Assembly: GCA_026874595.1 (NCBI GenBank)
Contig: CM049314.1
Span: 11,834,729-11,898,728 of the forward strand
Direction of reading: 5' to 3'
DNA: 64,000 nt
DNA from: Sipunculus nudus
Lineage: Eukaryota; Annelida; Sipuncula; Golfingiida; Sipunculidae
Shown: positions 52,201-63,200 of the stretch, one piece after another
How positions within the stretch are numbered: position 1 is the stretch's first letter
Layout of the letters: each line of letters starts with the position of its first letter
Notes under the pieces: generated by a model
Databases searched by the model: none
Told to the model about the DNA's origin: nothing
The model's input: only the letters and a program-made list of their open reading frames with translations
Program-made: the position numbers and the translations under genes

Positions 52201-55200
52201 AGGAGGCTCCAGTGTACATGCATTAAATGACATTTGTTTGAAAAATCTGAAAGAGTCATTTGCATATTATAATGAACAACATACTAAATGGTGAAAATCT
52301 TCATTCAAGGCACCACTGTGTGAATATCAGAGTTACCAATTACAGAATAAGACCAAGACATGAAACAACACTTAGTGACAGACCTGCTGGCAACATCTGT
52401 AGCTATGAGGAGCCGGACCTGATGAGACTTGAACTTGGCCAGTGATGCCAGTCTCTGTCGCTGAGGGATCATGGAGTGAAGAACTACACAGGGGAAGTCT
52501 AACTCCTTCATGATCATACCAAGGATCTGACAGTATCTGTAAGAATAGAAGTACACTTAGTTTTACAAATGAAACCAAGACACTCAAAAAATATTCTTTA
52601 ACATAAGACACCATTAAGTCTGAATAAAGAGACTAGATGCACTAAAATATCTGTTGCTTCTACTCCAATGCATCCTGATAAAATGTTATAAAAGATGAAG
52701 GGTCAAAATCCTACAGTGCCTCTTAGGCAAAATAGTAAATATTAAACTGATTTTCTAATATTTAATTTGGTTTCTTAACTATGACTTATCATCTCTGAAA
52801 TACTCCTAGCCTGGTGCATATATAAACATCCAGTTCAGGTCAGCTGCTCAAGTTGTTGCAGCTCATAGCTGGTGCCCCTGTTGAACAGTAGAGGAACTTA
52901 CTTGCAAGTGTGAGTGAAGACCATGACAAGGCTCTTCTCATTAGCGCCCAGGTATTTCTGGAGAATGTGGATCAGGTAAGCATCCTTCACATCAGCTGGC
53001 ATCAGCACATACCGCTGGTCTAACTGCTCCACAGTCGCTACTCTGTTTAAACAAACCAAATATACTTTCACATACTTCTTGTCTAACTGCTCCACAGTCG
53101 CTACTCTGTTTAAACAAACCAAATATACCGCACATACCGCTGGTCTAACTGCTCCACAGTCGCTACTCTGTTTAAACAAACCAAATATACTGTCAAATAC
53201 CGCTGGTCTAATTGCTCCACAGTCGCTACTCTGTTTAAACAAACCAAATATACTGTCACATACCGCTGGTCTAACTGCTCCACAGCTGCTACTCTGTTTA
53301 AACAAACCAAATATACTGTCACATACCGCTGGTCTAATTGCTCAACAGTCACTACTCTGTTGAAACAAACCAAATATACTGTCACATTCTGCTTGTCTAA
53401 CTGCTCCACAGCTGCTACTCTGTTTAAACAAACCAAATATACTGTCACATTCTGCTTGTCTAACTGCTCCACAGTCGCTACTCTGTTTAAACAAACCAAA
53501 TATACTGTCACATACTGCTTGTCTAACTGCTCCACAGCTGCTACTCTGTTTAAACAAACCAAATATACTGTCACATACCGCTGGTCTAACTGCTCCACAG
53601 CTGCTACTCTGTTTAAACAAACCAAATATACTGTCACATACCGCTGGTCTAACTGCTCCACAGTCGCTACTCTGTTTAAACAAACCAAATATACTGTCAC
53701 ATACTGCTTGTCTAACTGCTCCACAGTTGCTACTCTGTTTAAACAAACCAAATATACTATCACATACCGCTGGTCTAACTGCTCCACAGTCGCTACTCTG
53801 TTTAAACAAACCAAATATACTGTCACATACTGCTTGTCTAACTGCTCCACAGTCTTACTCTGTTTAAACAAACCAAATATACTGTCACATACTGCTTGTC
53901 TAACTGCTCCACAGTCGCTACTCTGTTTAAACAAACCAAATATACTGTCACATACTGCTGGTCTAACTGCTCCACAGCTGCTACTCTGTTTAAACAAACC
54001 AAATATACTGTGACACACTGCTTGTCTAACTGCTCCACAGTTGCTACTCTGTTTAAACAAAGCAAATATACTGTCACATACTGCTGGTCTAACTGCTCCA
54101 CAGCTGCTACTCTGTTTAAACAAACCAAATATACTGTCACATACCGCTGGTCTAACTGCTCCACAGCTGCTACTCTGTTTAAACAAACCAAATATACTGT
54201 CACATACCGCTGGTCTAACTGCTCCACAGCTGCTACTCTGTTTAAACAAACCAAATATACTGTCACATACTGCTTGTCTTACTGCTCCACAGCTGCTACT
54301 CTGTTTAAACAAACCAAATATACTGTCACATACTGCTTGTCCAACTGCTCCACAGCTGCTACTCTGTTTAAACAAACCAAATATACTGTCCATACTGCTT
54401 GTCTAACTGCTCCACAGTGGCTACTCTGTTTAAACAAACCAAATATACTGTCACATACTGCTGGTCTAACTGTTCCACAGTCGCTACTCTGTTTAAACAA
54501 ACCAAATATACTGTCACATACCGCTGGTCTAACTGCTCCACAGTCGCTACTCTGTTTAAACAAACCAAATATACTGTCACATACCGCTGGTCTAACTGCT
54601 CCACAGTCGCTACTCTGTTTAAACAAACCAAATATACTGTCACATACCGCTGGTCTAACTGCTCCACAGTCCCTACTCTGTTTAAACAAACCAAATATAC
54701 TGTCACATACCGCTGGTCTAACTGCTCCACAGTCGCTACTCTGTTTAAACAAACCAAATATACTGTCCATACTGCTTGTCTAACTGTTCCACAGTCGCTA
54801 CTCTGTTTAAACAAACCAAATATACTGTCACATACTGCTTGTCTAACTGCTCCACAGTCGCTACTCTGTTTAAACAAACCAAATATACTGTCACATACCG
54901 CTGGTCTAACTGTTCCACAGGCGCTACTCTGTTTAATACAAATCAAACAAACTGTCAAATTCTGATGATATAACAACCAAATTTCATTCTACTTTTATGA
55001 CAACAGCAACTTGATGTAAGTTCTCTCAAAAAATGATTTAATATCAGAGATTATGCATATTATTTCTTTTTAAATCTTTATTAAACTAAATAGCCAGTGG
55101 CATGTGCTGTGAATTGTAAATTATGTATGAAAGTTCTCCTTCCACTTTAGTTGCATCATCTGATGTAATAACTAAAGATCAAGCTGTTTCACTGCTTCAG

Positions 55201-58200
55201 GTGTTTTAGCACAAAACTTTCTCTTAATGCCTCAGGTAAATTATGCATTAGTTATGCTTCTCAGAAAATAAGCATTACCCCTGAAGACAATGATGAAGGC
55301 AGACCAAAGACTATATGTCTCCCCCCCCCCCAAATGGGAGGGAACATATAAAATTGAGCTCAGCAGAAGAAACACACCCTAATTTGTTTGTGCTTTTTTT
55401 TGTATGAAAAATAAAACCCATTTTCCATAAAACAGGCTGTAATATCTAATCCATGATTTACATATACACCATAAAACCACTAAAAGTACAATGCCTAAAG
55501 AATAAATATTAAACTAATGTATGTGTAACAAAGTAAATATTACTTAAATTACATAATATCAAACAATTCAGAATAATTAAATACCCACATAGCCTGGGAG
55601 TGCCAGATGAATGGTTTATTGAGAGCTACATCTTCCAGCTGTTTGAGTGTATCAGTCAGCGTGGCACTAAACAGCAGTGTCTGTCTCTTCTGTGGCAGTA
55701 CGCTGAATATTGTCGTTAACTGATCTCCAAAACCATCCTCTAGTAGCCTATCTGCCTCATCCAGAATCTGGCAAATTAATAGAAGTTAAGAGCTAGAATC
55801 AAAACAAAAAACAAGTGACAGCAGCACAACCTGAAGGACATTCGGATCAACTGCCAATAAGGCATCTATCAGTGATTGATTTCCATCAGAGGAATGTATG
55901 AATGCATGAGAAATTAAGTTCTGACAACCCTACAATCAGTTATCACTTAAAAAACATTTACATTGAGTAAAATGTATGATACGGTGATTGTTTATTTTAA
56001 CCGTTACATCCATAGTCAATCTAGTGGCACTGGCTGCCATATCAGTTAGATTACATGACAATCAATGATTTGTTATTTTTGGGGCCATGTTAAAAATTCA
56101 CTATCATGGCCTTGAGTTTACCAGGTGTGACCCCAAGATCATTAGCTACAATGACCAATGCTTAAAGCGATCTCAAACACTTTATTCTAAGAGCTGCATT
56201 GTTACTGTGAATTACTTTTGAGCATCACCATGTATCAGGGCTTTCAGGAGAGCAAGGGTCAGTGTTGGTGATGCTTGAAATCTCTTTTGGATAAACTGTT
56301 CTTGGGGACAAGTGTTCAACGCATGAATTCCTGGATGTAGAACTACCGGTAAGAGGAACAGTTTGCCTTTGTCATAGTCACTGCCCATGGCTGGCTGCCT
56401 CCAACAAACAAGTCAATTCTTTTAAGATTACGCTGACAACTGACCCATGTATATCACTATTATCAAATAATCATGACAAGAATTCTAATCATATAATGAT
56501 TTTACAATAAAAATAAGATAAGTTGTTACATGTGCTCTTTTTATTATGTGACACAGGCATAACTCCTGTTGTGGCACTCGTGTCTGGCCGCGTATTACAT
56601 TCTATGTTTAATCCGTACTGGTTGAACTCTTGTTATTATGCTGGCTTGGGGCGAGATCAAGTGTACACCATGGTATGTAGAGGCATGGCGATGTCTTTTT
56701 AGAGAATTCCTGAAATGCATGTTTTACTGTGTTGTGCAAGATCTTATAGACTGTTCAAGAAGTGGAAAATCCTCTGCTTGGGGTGTAAAAGTATATAAAG
56801 GGGCTGTGTTTTAGAACGGGAGAGAGGGAACAGCAGAGCAGATTTCAGTGGATGCAGAAGTGTGTGTCAGATTCTAGGACCTTATCCGACTAATGCGGCA
56901 ATTATAGATGTTCAAAGACTTTCTCCTGGATTTTATGCATTTGGACTTCGGTTTACTTTCTGGGTTGTTGCAAGAACTTTCCACTGGACTGTCATTCTCC
57001 AAGAGTATACATTTAAAGAACTTATCCAGGTACTGTGCACATTATTTTTCTATGTGATTGTATTGACTTGTTGCTATACCGCTGTTTTACTGCATAATTG
57101 TATTGATTTAGTGTATTTTATTGCTAGGGTTGTTTTAAGAATAAATTATAGTTATTTGTTAACAAACAAGGGACCCGTGGGTCACACGCTCAGCTGTTAT
57201 ATATGATAAAAAAATATGATTTTGAAATGAGGCACATGCTGGTTTTGTGTGGAAATAAATATAAGCTGTATTATGAGTTGTTGGTGTTTAGCTTATGTAT
57301 GACTTTGATAGTTTCTTTGGAGACAGGGAAGAGATTGATTTCATTTATTTTATTAACAAATGGAGTGCTATTGTCATACAGATTTTGACTTGGCCATATA
57401 ACTGATAAGCAGCACATATAAGATAAAGAGTTTAACTATTTATTAAAATTTAATAACAAATATTGTGCCAAATATGATTTTTATTAAAAATAATAAGAGA
57501 ATCATATGATTTTTTAAAATAAAATTTAACTGAAATGATTATTAAAATAATATTATAGAATATATTCATTAAAACATTCAAGAATACATTTTGAAAGTAT
57601 TTGCACTGGTATTCACATACTTTAATTTTTACCTGAATTCCCATTCTTATGCAAAAATTTTTATAATGGAGTAAATATTCATATTTGTATTCAAATACAT
57701 TTGCAAGTATTCGCACCGTGTCTGGTATTTATTCAGTTTTAGCCAAACAATGATGTTGAGAATCCAGAATATAAACAAAGGACCCATGGGTCACGGCACC
57801 CAGCTTAAGTTTGAAAACTTTGCAACTTCAAAATATGAAAATATTCTATTGTAATGTTTTTCATATATATAAGCATATGAGAAGCTAAGAAAAAAGGGGC
57901 CCTCCTACTTGGTCATAGTAAAGTTCTAAATATATGATTGCAAACTAATCCTCTGACAGAATATGAAAAATATTCTATTGTAATGTTTTTCATATATATA
58001 AGCATATGAGAAGCTAAGAGGAAAGGGGCCCTCCTACTTGGTTAAAGTAAAGTTCTAAATATATGATTGCAAACTAATACTCTGACAAGACTGTCATGAA
58101 GAAAAACAGTAAAAGTTTTGAGATACTGTGATGCATATGAAAAATTTACAGATGGACAGGCAAGTGGACAGAATGGACTAATACCTTTATTTAACTTTCA

Positions 58201-61200
58201 CAGGAATAATGCATTTAAGTTTATATATAAGCCTATTTTTTAGCATATCCACTTTTTCCATTAATAGTTTTTATCTGATTCATTTTTTCATTTACAAGTG
58301 ATATAAACTTGTAATAAAAAACTGAAAATATAAGTTAAAATATTAGAATTCTAAGTTGCAATCATTATATATCCAGATTGTAGCTCATATTGGGTCATAT
58401 CATGCATACACATATATTTTATTATTTTTAAATCAAATGTTTAAACTGAATTTAAAAGAAAATAATGCCACAACATGGCATCTACAAGATTATTCCTTGA
58501 ATAGCTATTAAAAAGTTTTGCACATTGGAGGTACAATACAAAATCTAAAATGTAGCACAGCCAAGATTAAATAAAATACTGAAAATTATAACATTCATCT
58601 AGTTTATGCACCAGCTGGGGTAGGGGGGGGGGGGGGAGTGCAGGGCAGAGGGGAAGCCTGCTAGTAGTGGCCAAGCTGAGCTAAGGTCAGTTGCCTGGGG
58701 TGGGTTACATAATGCAAGTGAAGGCTGTACTACTAGGTGGGCTAGATGTAAACAACACTTGACATGGTGTATGAAAACTTGAATAAAAGCTACTCTTTTC
58801 AAACAATTCCTTTGAAATTTCAGATTTTAAAAGATTAAATCCTTATGTATATATGCTGTGGAAATTAAATCAACAGTGCTTACAGGGAAAAAACGTGCCA
58901 TTACCAAAGTTGGACAAAATTTAAGGTATTGATTTTTTATTCATGCTAATAACTTGAAAAATTTGCAAAATTCAGATCTAATTTTGGGTAAACAATTGAA
59001 TCTTGATTAAATAAGGTTATATTCCTGAAAAAAGTCTCCAGCTTCAGCAATTCTCATGGTAAGTGAGCAAATATATTTCCTGATTGAAAAAAAAATTGCA
59101 TTATATTAGGGCCCATAACTTCAAAATAATACCCAATACTGACCTAATTTTTGGTATGTTCACAGAAAATGTATGGAAGAATATGAATATTAATATCATC
59201 AAAAACAGATCACTGGTTTTGATATTAGGCAGCCTTGAAGTGTAACAATGGTTTTTTAAATGAAAAACGGAGGTTTTTCCTTAATATCTCAAAGGAACAA
59301 AGTCCTAATGACCCAATTTTCGGTATGGTAGGAGATTTTGGGGACATCTAATGGAATGCAGAATTTTGGATTCGTAGGTCCAACGGTTTTAAAATGTGCC
59401 GTGTTAACGGACGGACAGCCAGACGACGGACAAAGGACCACGACTATAGCTCAGATGACTTATAGTCAGCTGAGCTAAAAACCACTGACTTCTTTATTCA
59501 TTCCCCTAGACATTTCAAGCTGCCTAGTGTTACAGAATCTGATTTGTTTTTATCTCCATTACAAAATTTGTGTTCATCACGCATATGTGATCTGTTTATG
59601 TTAGGTTCTGTAACAAAAACTTAAACAATCATTCAAAATTTAACACAGATCACCTTCCCTTGAGATGCTTAAAACACAAATGGGACTCGGCAACATTTTC
59701 GTCTGAGCTTCCCAGACTCTTCAAATTTTCTTCCTATTGAAAGCCCTGACATATCCAAAAATTTATTCCCTGGAATGGCTATTGTGAACCAGAATAAGAA
59801 CTTGATAGTGAGCAGCTTGAGCAAACCAGTTTTAATTCCTGCAGAAACAATCTCTAAAGTCATTTCTATTGTGAATCACTATCTTCCATACCAAATATCT
59901 GATTTTCTTGAGACTGAAATCTGTGCCACTATCAATGTGATCTGCCAGTCTGCCAGGGGTCGACACCACGATGTGAGGTTTATTACACAGCTCCAGTCCC
60001 TGATGCATCATATCTGAAATACAAAGGTGTTTTGATGATTGTAAGAAAATATATTTTGTAATTATGCAGTTACAATTATATATTTACATAGTAATTTATA
60101 ATGCAAACAAAAAATGAAGAGAGCTACAGGTATACCAAGTATGATGCTCAATGAAGACAAATACACAAGTTCAGTTCATCTATTAAATTTTAATGTTGTT
60201 TCAAAGATATATTGTACTTTATCACAGGTTCATTTTTGAAAAAGTTTTTGCAAGGGAACTGTATGTACACTTAAGCTTAAATTTGACATTCATCCTATAC
60301 TGCCATGGTTTAGTGTTTTACAATCAGTTAAGAACAGCCCTTTGGAGACTAAAAGCAACATGTAAATTAACAAATGAAGCAAAATACATTGTACATTTAA
60401 AAGCAATTTTTATGATTAACCAATTAATTTCCACTACTTGCCTCCCTAAAAAACAAACGTAAACAGTCACTGATTAGTTTTCTGATGATATAAAAAATAA
60501 CATAAATCTTTGGTGAAGAGGGCTTAACACGTCTCAGGGAAAAAATAGATTGAGATATCTGTGGCAACATTCCAGGACCTCTCAGTTTTTCTAAATAACC
60601 AAATAAAAGAAGGATTTGGAAATCTGCTGGAATCAAGGGAGGTTTCCCAAATAGTCAACTGACATTTAAAAAAGCAATTTAACAAACAAAAAGTTCAATG
60701 CCACCTTTTAAATTTGCAGACTGCATCAACTCATGATATTTTTAAAGTTTGATCTCACCTCTTCCGCCTGTGACTGTGACCACTTTCACACCAATTGGTT
60801 TCCCTAATACACTAAACTGGTCTGCAATCTGAAAAGCCAACTCTCTGAAAAAAAAAAGGAATTCCATCACTCATAAAAGAGAAGAGAGATTGGGATGTAT
60901 ATTTTACAAATATATTGCATTCACAATAAATATTTTAATAACTGTTTGCATTAAACAAAGAAATGGCAATCTTTTCTCAGACTATTATATATATTAAATA
61001 TTATTAATTATTAAACAGTAATTAATGTAAAGAAATAAAACCCTTACAGGTATAACCTTATTGCTATTAAAATTCCCTCTGAAGGGCTTTTTATCTTGTT
61101 CTTAATACCTCAGCCATTATCTGGCAAGATATCAGCTTTAAGATAAATCAGTATTACCTGGTAGGTGTTATGACCAGAGCAAATATACCATACGGGTCCT

Positions 61201-61281
61201 CACAAAGCTTTTGAAGGACAGGAAGAGCAAAGGCAGCGGTCTTTCCACTCCCAGTCTTAGCACACCCAATACAGTCACTGC
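40294..61281 (-). CDS. DDX49: DEAD-box ATP-dependent RNA helicase DDX49 (Dbp8-like), 5' end missing
   Basis: Nucleolar-type DEAD-box helicase expected to act in ribosomal RNA processing (known for the family). Exons, high to low: 61281-61158, 60844-60759, 60013-59892, 55767-55589, 53042-52902, 52536-52384, 51559-51462, 45891-45817, 45412-45324, 44626-44555, 40395-40294, stop TGA. They total 412 residues with all phases matching. Motifs in order: Walker A AKTGSGKT; Ia PTRELAFQ; Ib [27 protein letters not shown]; linker [49 protein letters not shown]. It matches human DDX49 throughout, for example [13 protein letters not shown] and [15 protein letters not shown]. About 45-50 N-terminal residues including the Q motif are absent; that exon was not found up to 64000. 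The tail is short and Lys-rich ([12 protein letters not shown]). The intron before the exon ending at 52902 holds the splice-site minisatellite. Confidence 0.95.
40655..41310 (+). repeat. Repeat family R2, copy 2, in the last DDX49 intron
   Basis: Collinear with 38824-39640, starting GAGCACCGAAAATGGTGC. Units headed GTGAC(C/T)TCTGACC(T) lie near 40689 and 40987. It ends with GGACCCATGGGTCACGGCG and CTCAGCTGA at about 41226-41255. The same end motif recurs at 57171, 57781 and 63744. Confidence 0.7.
41850..43640 (+). repeat. Repeat family R1, copy 1 (3' truncated)
   Basis: About 1.8-kb copy collinear with 57960-59350. Landmarks are AAAGGGGCCCTCCTACTTGG, CAACATGGCATCTACAAGA and a poly-G run near 42922 followed by AGTGCAG(A/G)GCAGAGGGGAAG. 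Further landmarks are TAGGTGGGCTAGATGTAAAC, and TTTTCGGTATGGTAGGAG near its end. An internal about 65-bp duplication lies at 42235-42365 (TAAGTTAAAATATTAGAATT twice). The terminal hairpin is absent. Confidence 0.75.
43776..44456 (+). repeat. Repeat family R1, copy 2 (5' truncated, with terminal hairpin)
   Basis: Starts at a point homologous to 43115 in copy 1 (CAGATTTTAA then AGATTAAATCCTTATGTATA). It continues through a GACGGACGGACGGACGAC tract to a hairpin at 44423-44451 (AGCTCAG / TGACT / TAT / AGTCA / CTGAGCT), followed by AAAAA. Confidence 0.75.
46530..47081. repeat. Degenerate tandem repeat, unit ~110-145 bp
   Basis: Units recognised by a (C)CATATTGGA...GGTCTGTAATT(C/T)(A/G)AT core near 46537, 46681, 46801, 46943 and 47055. 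Each is followed by CATCCCTGTG-like and AGAAAATCAC-like segments. The last unit is interrupted at 47081 by the inverted-repeat element and resumes at 50936. Confidence 0.65.
47082..50935. mobile_element. 3.85-kb DNA transposon relic with terminal inverted repeats and TA target duplication
   Basis: Left end CTGTATTTACTCATGTACAA (47082 on) and the complement of the right end CTGTATTTATTGATGTATAA (ending 50935) match at 17 of the first 20 positions. Both ends are flanked by TA (47080-47081, 50936-50937), and the host tandem repeat reads through when the element is removed. TA duplication is the hallmark of the Tc1/mariner/pogo group; a pogo/Tigger-like assignment is inference. No transposase-length open frame was found, so it is non-autonomous or decayed. 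It carries a nested repeat at 49698-50590. Confidence 0.75.
49698..50590 (+). repeat. Nested tandem duplication headed by a GGTGGCGCCACC-type palindrome
   Basis: Two collinear copies are offset by about 605 bp. One starts AGGTGGCGCCACCAA near 49709, the other AGGTGGCTCCACCAA near 50310. Both contain ATATGACTCA(T/A)GTGAC, GTGAAATATTGGACAATTTG and AGAAGATTTTTA. An intermediate diverged unit lies at about 50020-50160. No coding potential is supported. Confidence 0.65.
53006..54954 (-). repeat. 63-bp minisatellite made of a DDX49 intron-exon junction, 30 periods
   Basis: In gene sense each unit is 26 nt of intron 3' end (ending TTGGTTTGTTTAAACAG) plus the first 37 nt of the next DDX49 exon (AGTAGCGACTGTGGAGCAGT...TATGTG, encoding [12 protein letters not shown]). 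Acceptor copies give exon starts at 53042, 53105, 53167, 53230 and so on up to 54928: 31 in all over 1886 nt, that is 30x63 minus 4. Single-base deletions occur between copies 2/3, 13/14, 22/23 and 28/29. The copy at 54928 keeps the unique intron tail (TTGTATTAAACAG); the copy at 53042 joins unique exon sequence (CTGATGCCAGCTG). Variants: CAGTCGC vs CAGCTGC, ACCGCTGG vs ACTGCTTG. The several long open frames here on both strands are products of the repeat, not genes. Confidence 0.95.
56530..56900 (+). other. TATA-box-like promoter relic, possible LTR
   Basis: Intronic segment with AAGTATATAAAGGGGCTG near 56788, followed by a purine-rich GGGAGAGAGGGAACAGCAGAG. This arrangement looks like a mobile-element promoter. 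No paired LTR, primer site or gag/pol homology was recognised. The ORF 56862-57206 has no recognised homology. Confidence 0.25.
57838..59481 (+). repeat. Repeat family R1, copy 3 (full, with terminal hairpin)
   Basis: Same orientation as copies 1 and 2. Its 5' about 125 bp is tandemly duplicated (57838-57960 and 57961-58085, each with TATTCTATTGTAATGTTTTT and AAAGGGGCCCTCCTACTTGG). It has the poly-G/AGTGCAGGGCAGAGGGGAAG landmark near 58624, and ends in ACGGACGGACAGCCAGACG and the hairpin 59448-59476 followed by AAAA. Confidence 0.8.
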
Positions 61282-62659
61282 CTGCAAAGATCATGACGAT
61301 ATACTGGTGATAATTCTGAAATACATGTTACCTGTTTGCAGCCTTATCAGAATCAGCAATATTAACTTGTCTGCCTAAACAACCCTCTTATATACCGTAA
61401 AATTCTGCTTATGAATCTACCCAACATGTAAGTCGAGGTGGATTTTGAAGGGAGAAATCATGAGAAATTTTGTTTGAGCCCACTGAAGTTCAATCAACGT
61501 AGCAATCACCTGCCTTTGTCACCTGTTTGTATTTACATCAGTAGCCCAAGGTCTTTTATCTTTGCTCGCTTGAGCAAGCACCAAATGTTGTTGTTGAGCA
61601 ATTCCAAAACAGATTTGGATGTCAAATGCAAAGGGTAGATGCCATTGACAAATCCCAACTGATTATGCAATATTCGTGTCTCTAGCACTCATGCTGAGTC
61701 ACCTGTGAATGAAGCTCATTATATAACTAGGTGGGAGGATGGGGGCGTGCTCAACAGCCAGGTTAATCGCATCATTTTGATATACTGCATTACCCAAATA
61801 AAAGAACAACATAAATGGCCAAATTTTTTTGAAATCTAATTCCACATTATTTATTGACTAAAAGGGCAACCTATTATACCAGACTTCCCTGGAAACTGAC
61901 ACCTGGTGAGTGATCAGGCAAGTCTTAGCTCGGTCAGCTGGACATACAGGTTCGCAGTTTGACCAAGTCTGGGCAAAATTTGGACTGTGAGGCCCCATCA
62001 CCAGCAGACCCCACTTTCACGGATTACTTTTTTGGGAATCAAATTTCTTGATGTGTAATAGGAAATTTATGGTAATCTTCATTTTACGGACTATCTCAGA
62101 TTTTGCTAGACAAGGAGTTTATCTGACTGTCTTTACATCACCGGTCATTGTCTCTGGAATGCATTGTGTGAGCATTCAAATCTATATTCATGACCATCTC
62201 ATAATGATCACTTTCATATTCAATGAGGTGTTTGTTTTGAGCAGGTGAAATAGTTTTATAAACCATATATGGAATGGATCCATCGCAGTCTCTGAGGTCA
62301 GGCTTTCAACTGGGATAATCAGAGATTTGATGTGGGACTGGTCATCACTGATAGGAATGCTTTCAAAGGATAGTCTACGTTACGGGTTAAATTTCTGGCA
62401 TGGGATGAGTTAACAGAAGTGCTCGACCACGTGTCTGGTGCTGGGGCAGGAGAAGGTACAGTAAACCTCTGATGCAAAGTAATCAATGGTCCTAAGACAA
62501 CATCAGAGCAAAACTAGAATATGGGTAGTTGACAAGCGACTACGTGTATCCGCCAAAATCAGAGTAGGACGGGTTAAGGGAGGCATGGATTGAGTGGCAA
62601 GGGGAAATAGAGTTACATGTGTTACATGTTAGAATTGATGTCTGCCATGTAAACATGAT
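61282..62659. other. Upstream DDX49 intron, no exon found
   Basis: The first DDX49 exon (Q motif, PTPVQ...CIP) was looked for on the minus strand and not seen here. A TACCGTAAAATTCTGCTTATG segment near 61396 resembles transposon ends of the same general type as the element at 47082, but no partner end was found. Small open frames are unsupported. Confidence 0.4.
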
Positions 62660-63200
62660 TTTAGGTGGTGCCACTTGTTATTTGAAGGAGAAACTATCCA
62701 AGATGTATACACATGCAAAATTTCAGGTTGAAAAGTCAAACTGCTGCAAAGATATTAGTGATTTTGACCCAAGCCAGACAAACAGATGGACACTGTGCAA
62801 AAATGGCTGCAGGTGGAGCCACCCTTTTTGTGTATGTCATAAAGCTATCCAAGGGCTATATTTGTGTAAATTTTTTTTCCTGATTGGTCGAACAGTTCCC
62901 AAGATATGAGCATGGATGTCTACAGCGTGAACTTGAATGTAGGTGGCGCCACCTGTCATAAAATCAAGAAAGCTATCCAGGATGTATACACATGCCGAAT
63001 TTCAGGTGAATTAGTCAAACCACTGCAGAGATATGAGTGATTTTAACCCAAGGCAGATGAACAGATGGACACTGTGCAAAAATGGCTGCAGGTGGCGCCA
63101 CCATTTATTGTGTTTGTTATAAAGCTATCCAAGGGCTACATTTGTATCAAATTTTTTTCCTGATCGGTCAAACAGTTCCCAAGATATGTGGGTTTATGTG
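62660..63200 (+). repeat. 279-bp direct tandem duplication with GGTGGCGCCACC palindromes
   Basis: Two collinear units at an offset of 279 bp (ACAGATGGACACTGTGCAAA at 62782 and 63061). Each contains TATACACATGC, ATTTCAGGT and AGCTATCCAAGGGCTA, then AACAGTTCCCAAGATATG. GGTGGCGCCAC(C) palindromes lie near 62943 and 63094, with variants near 62664 and 62811. The ORFs in this stretch are translated repeat. Confidence 0.8.

Noticed and set aside
53110-54976. Very long open frames in the minisatellite (up to 427 codons, both strands)
   Set aside because: The 63-bp period is a multiple of three, so any frame without a stop in one unit stays open through the array. Four frames are open and none resembles a protein apart from the DDX49 exon start.
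61390-61440. Second copy of the TIR transposon
   Set aside because: Only one end-like sequence (TACCGTAAAATTCTGC) was found, with no matching inverted end before 64000.
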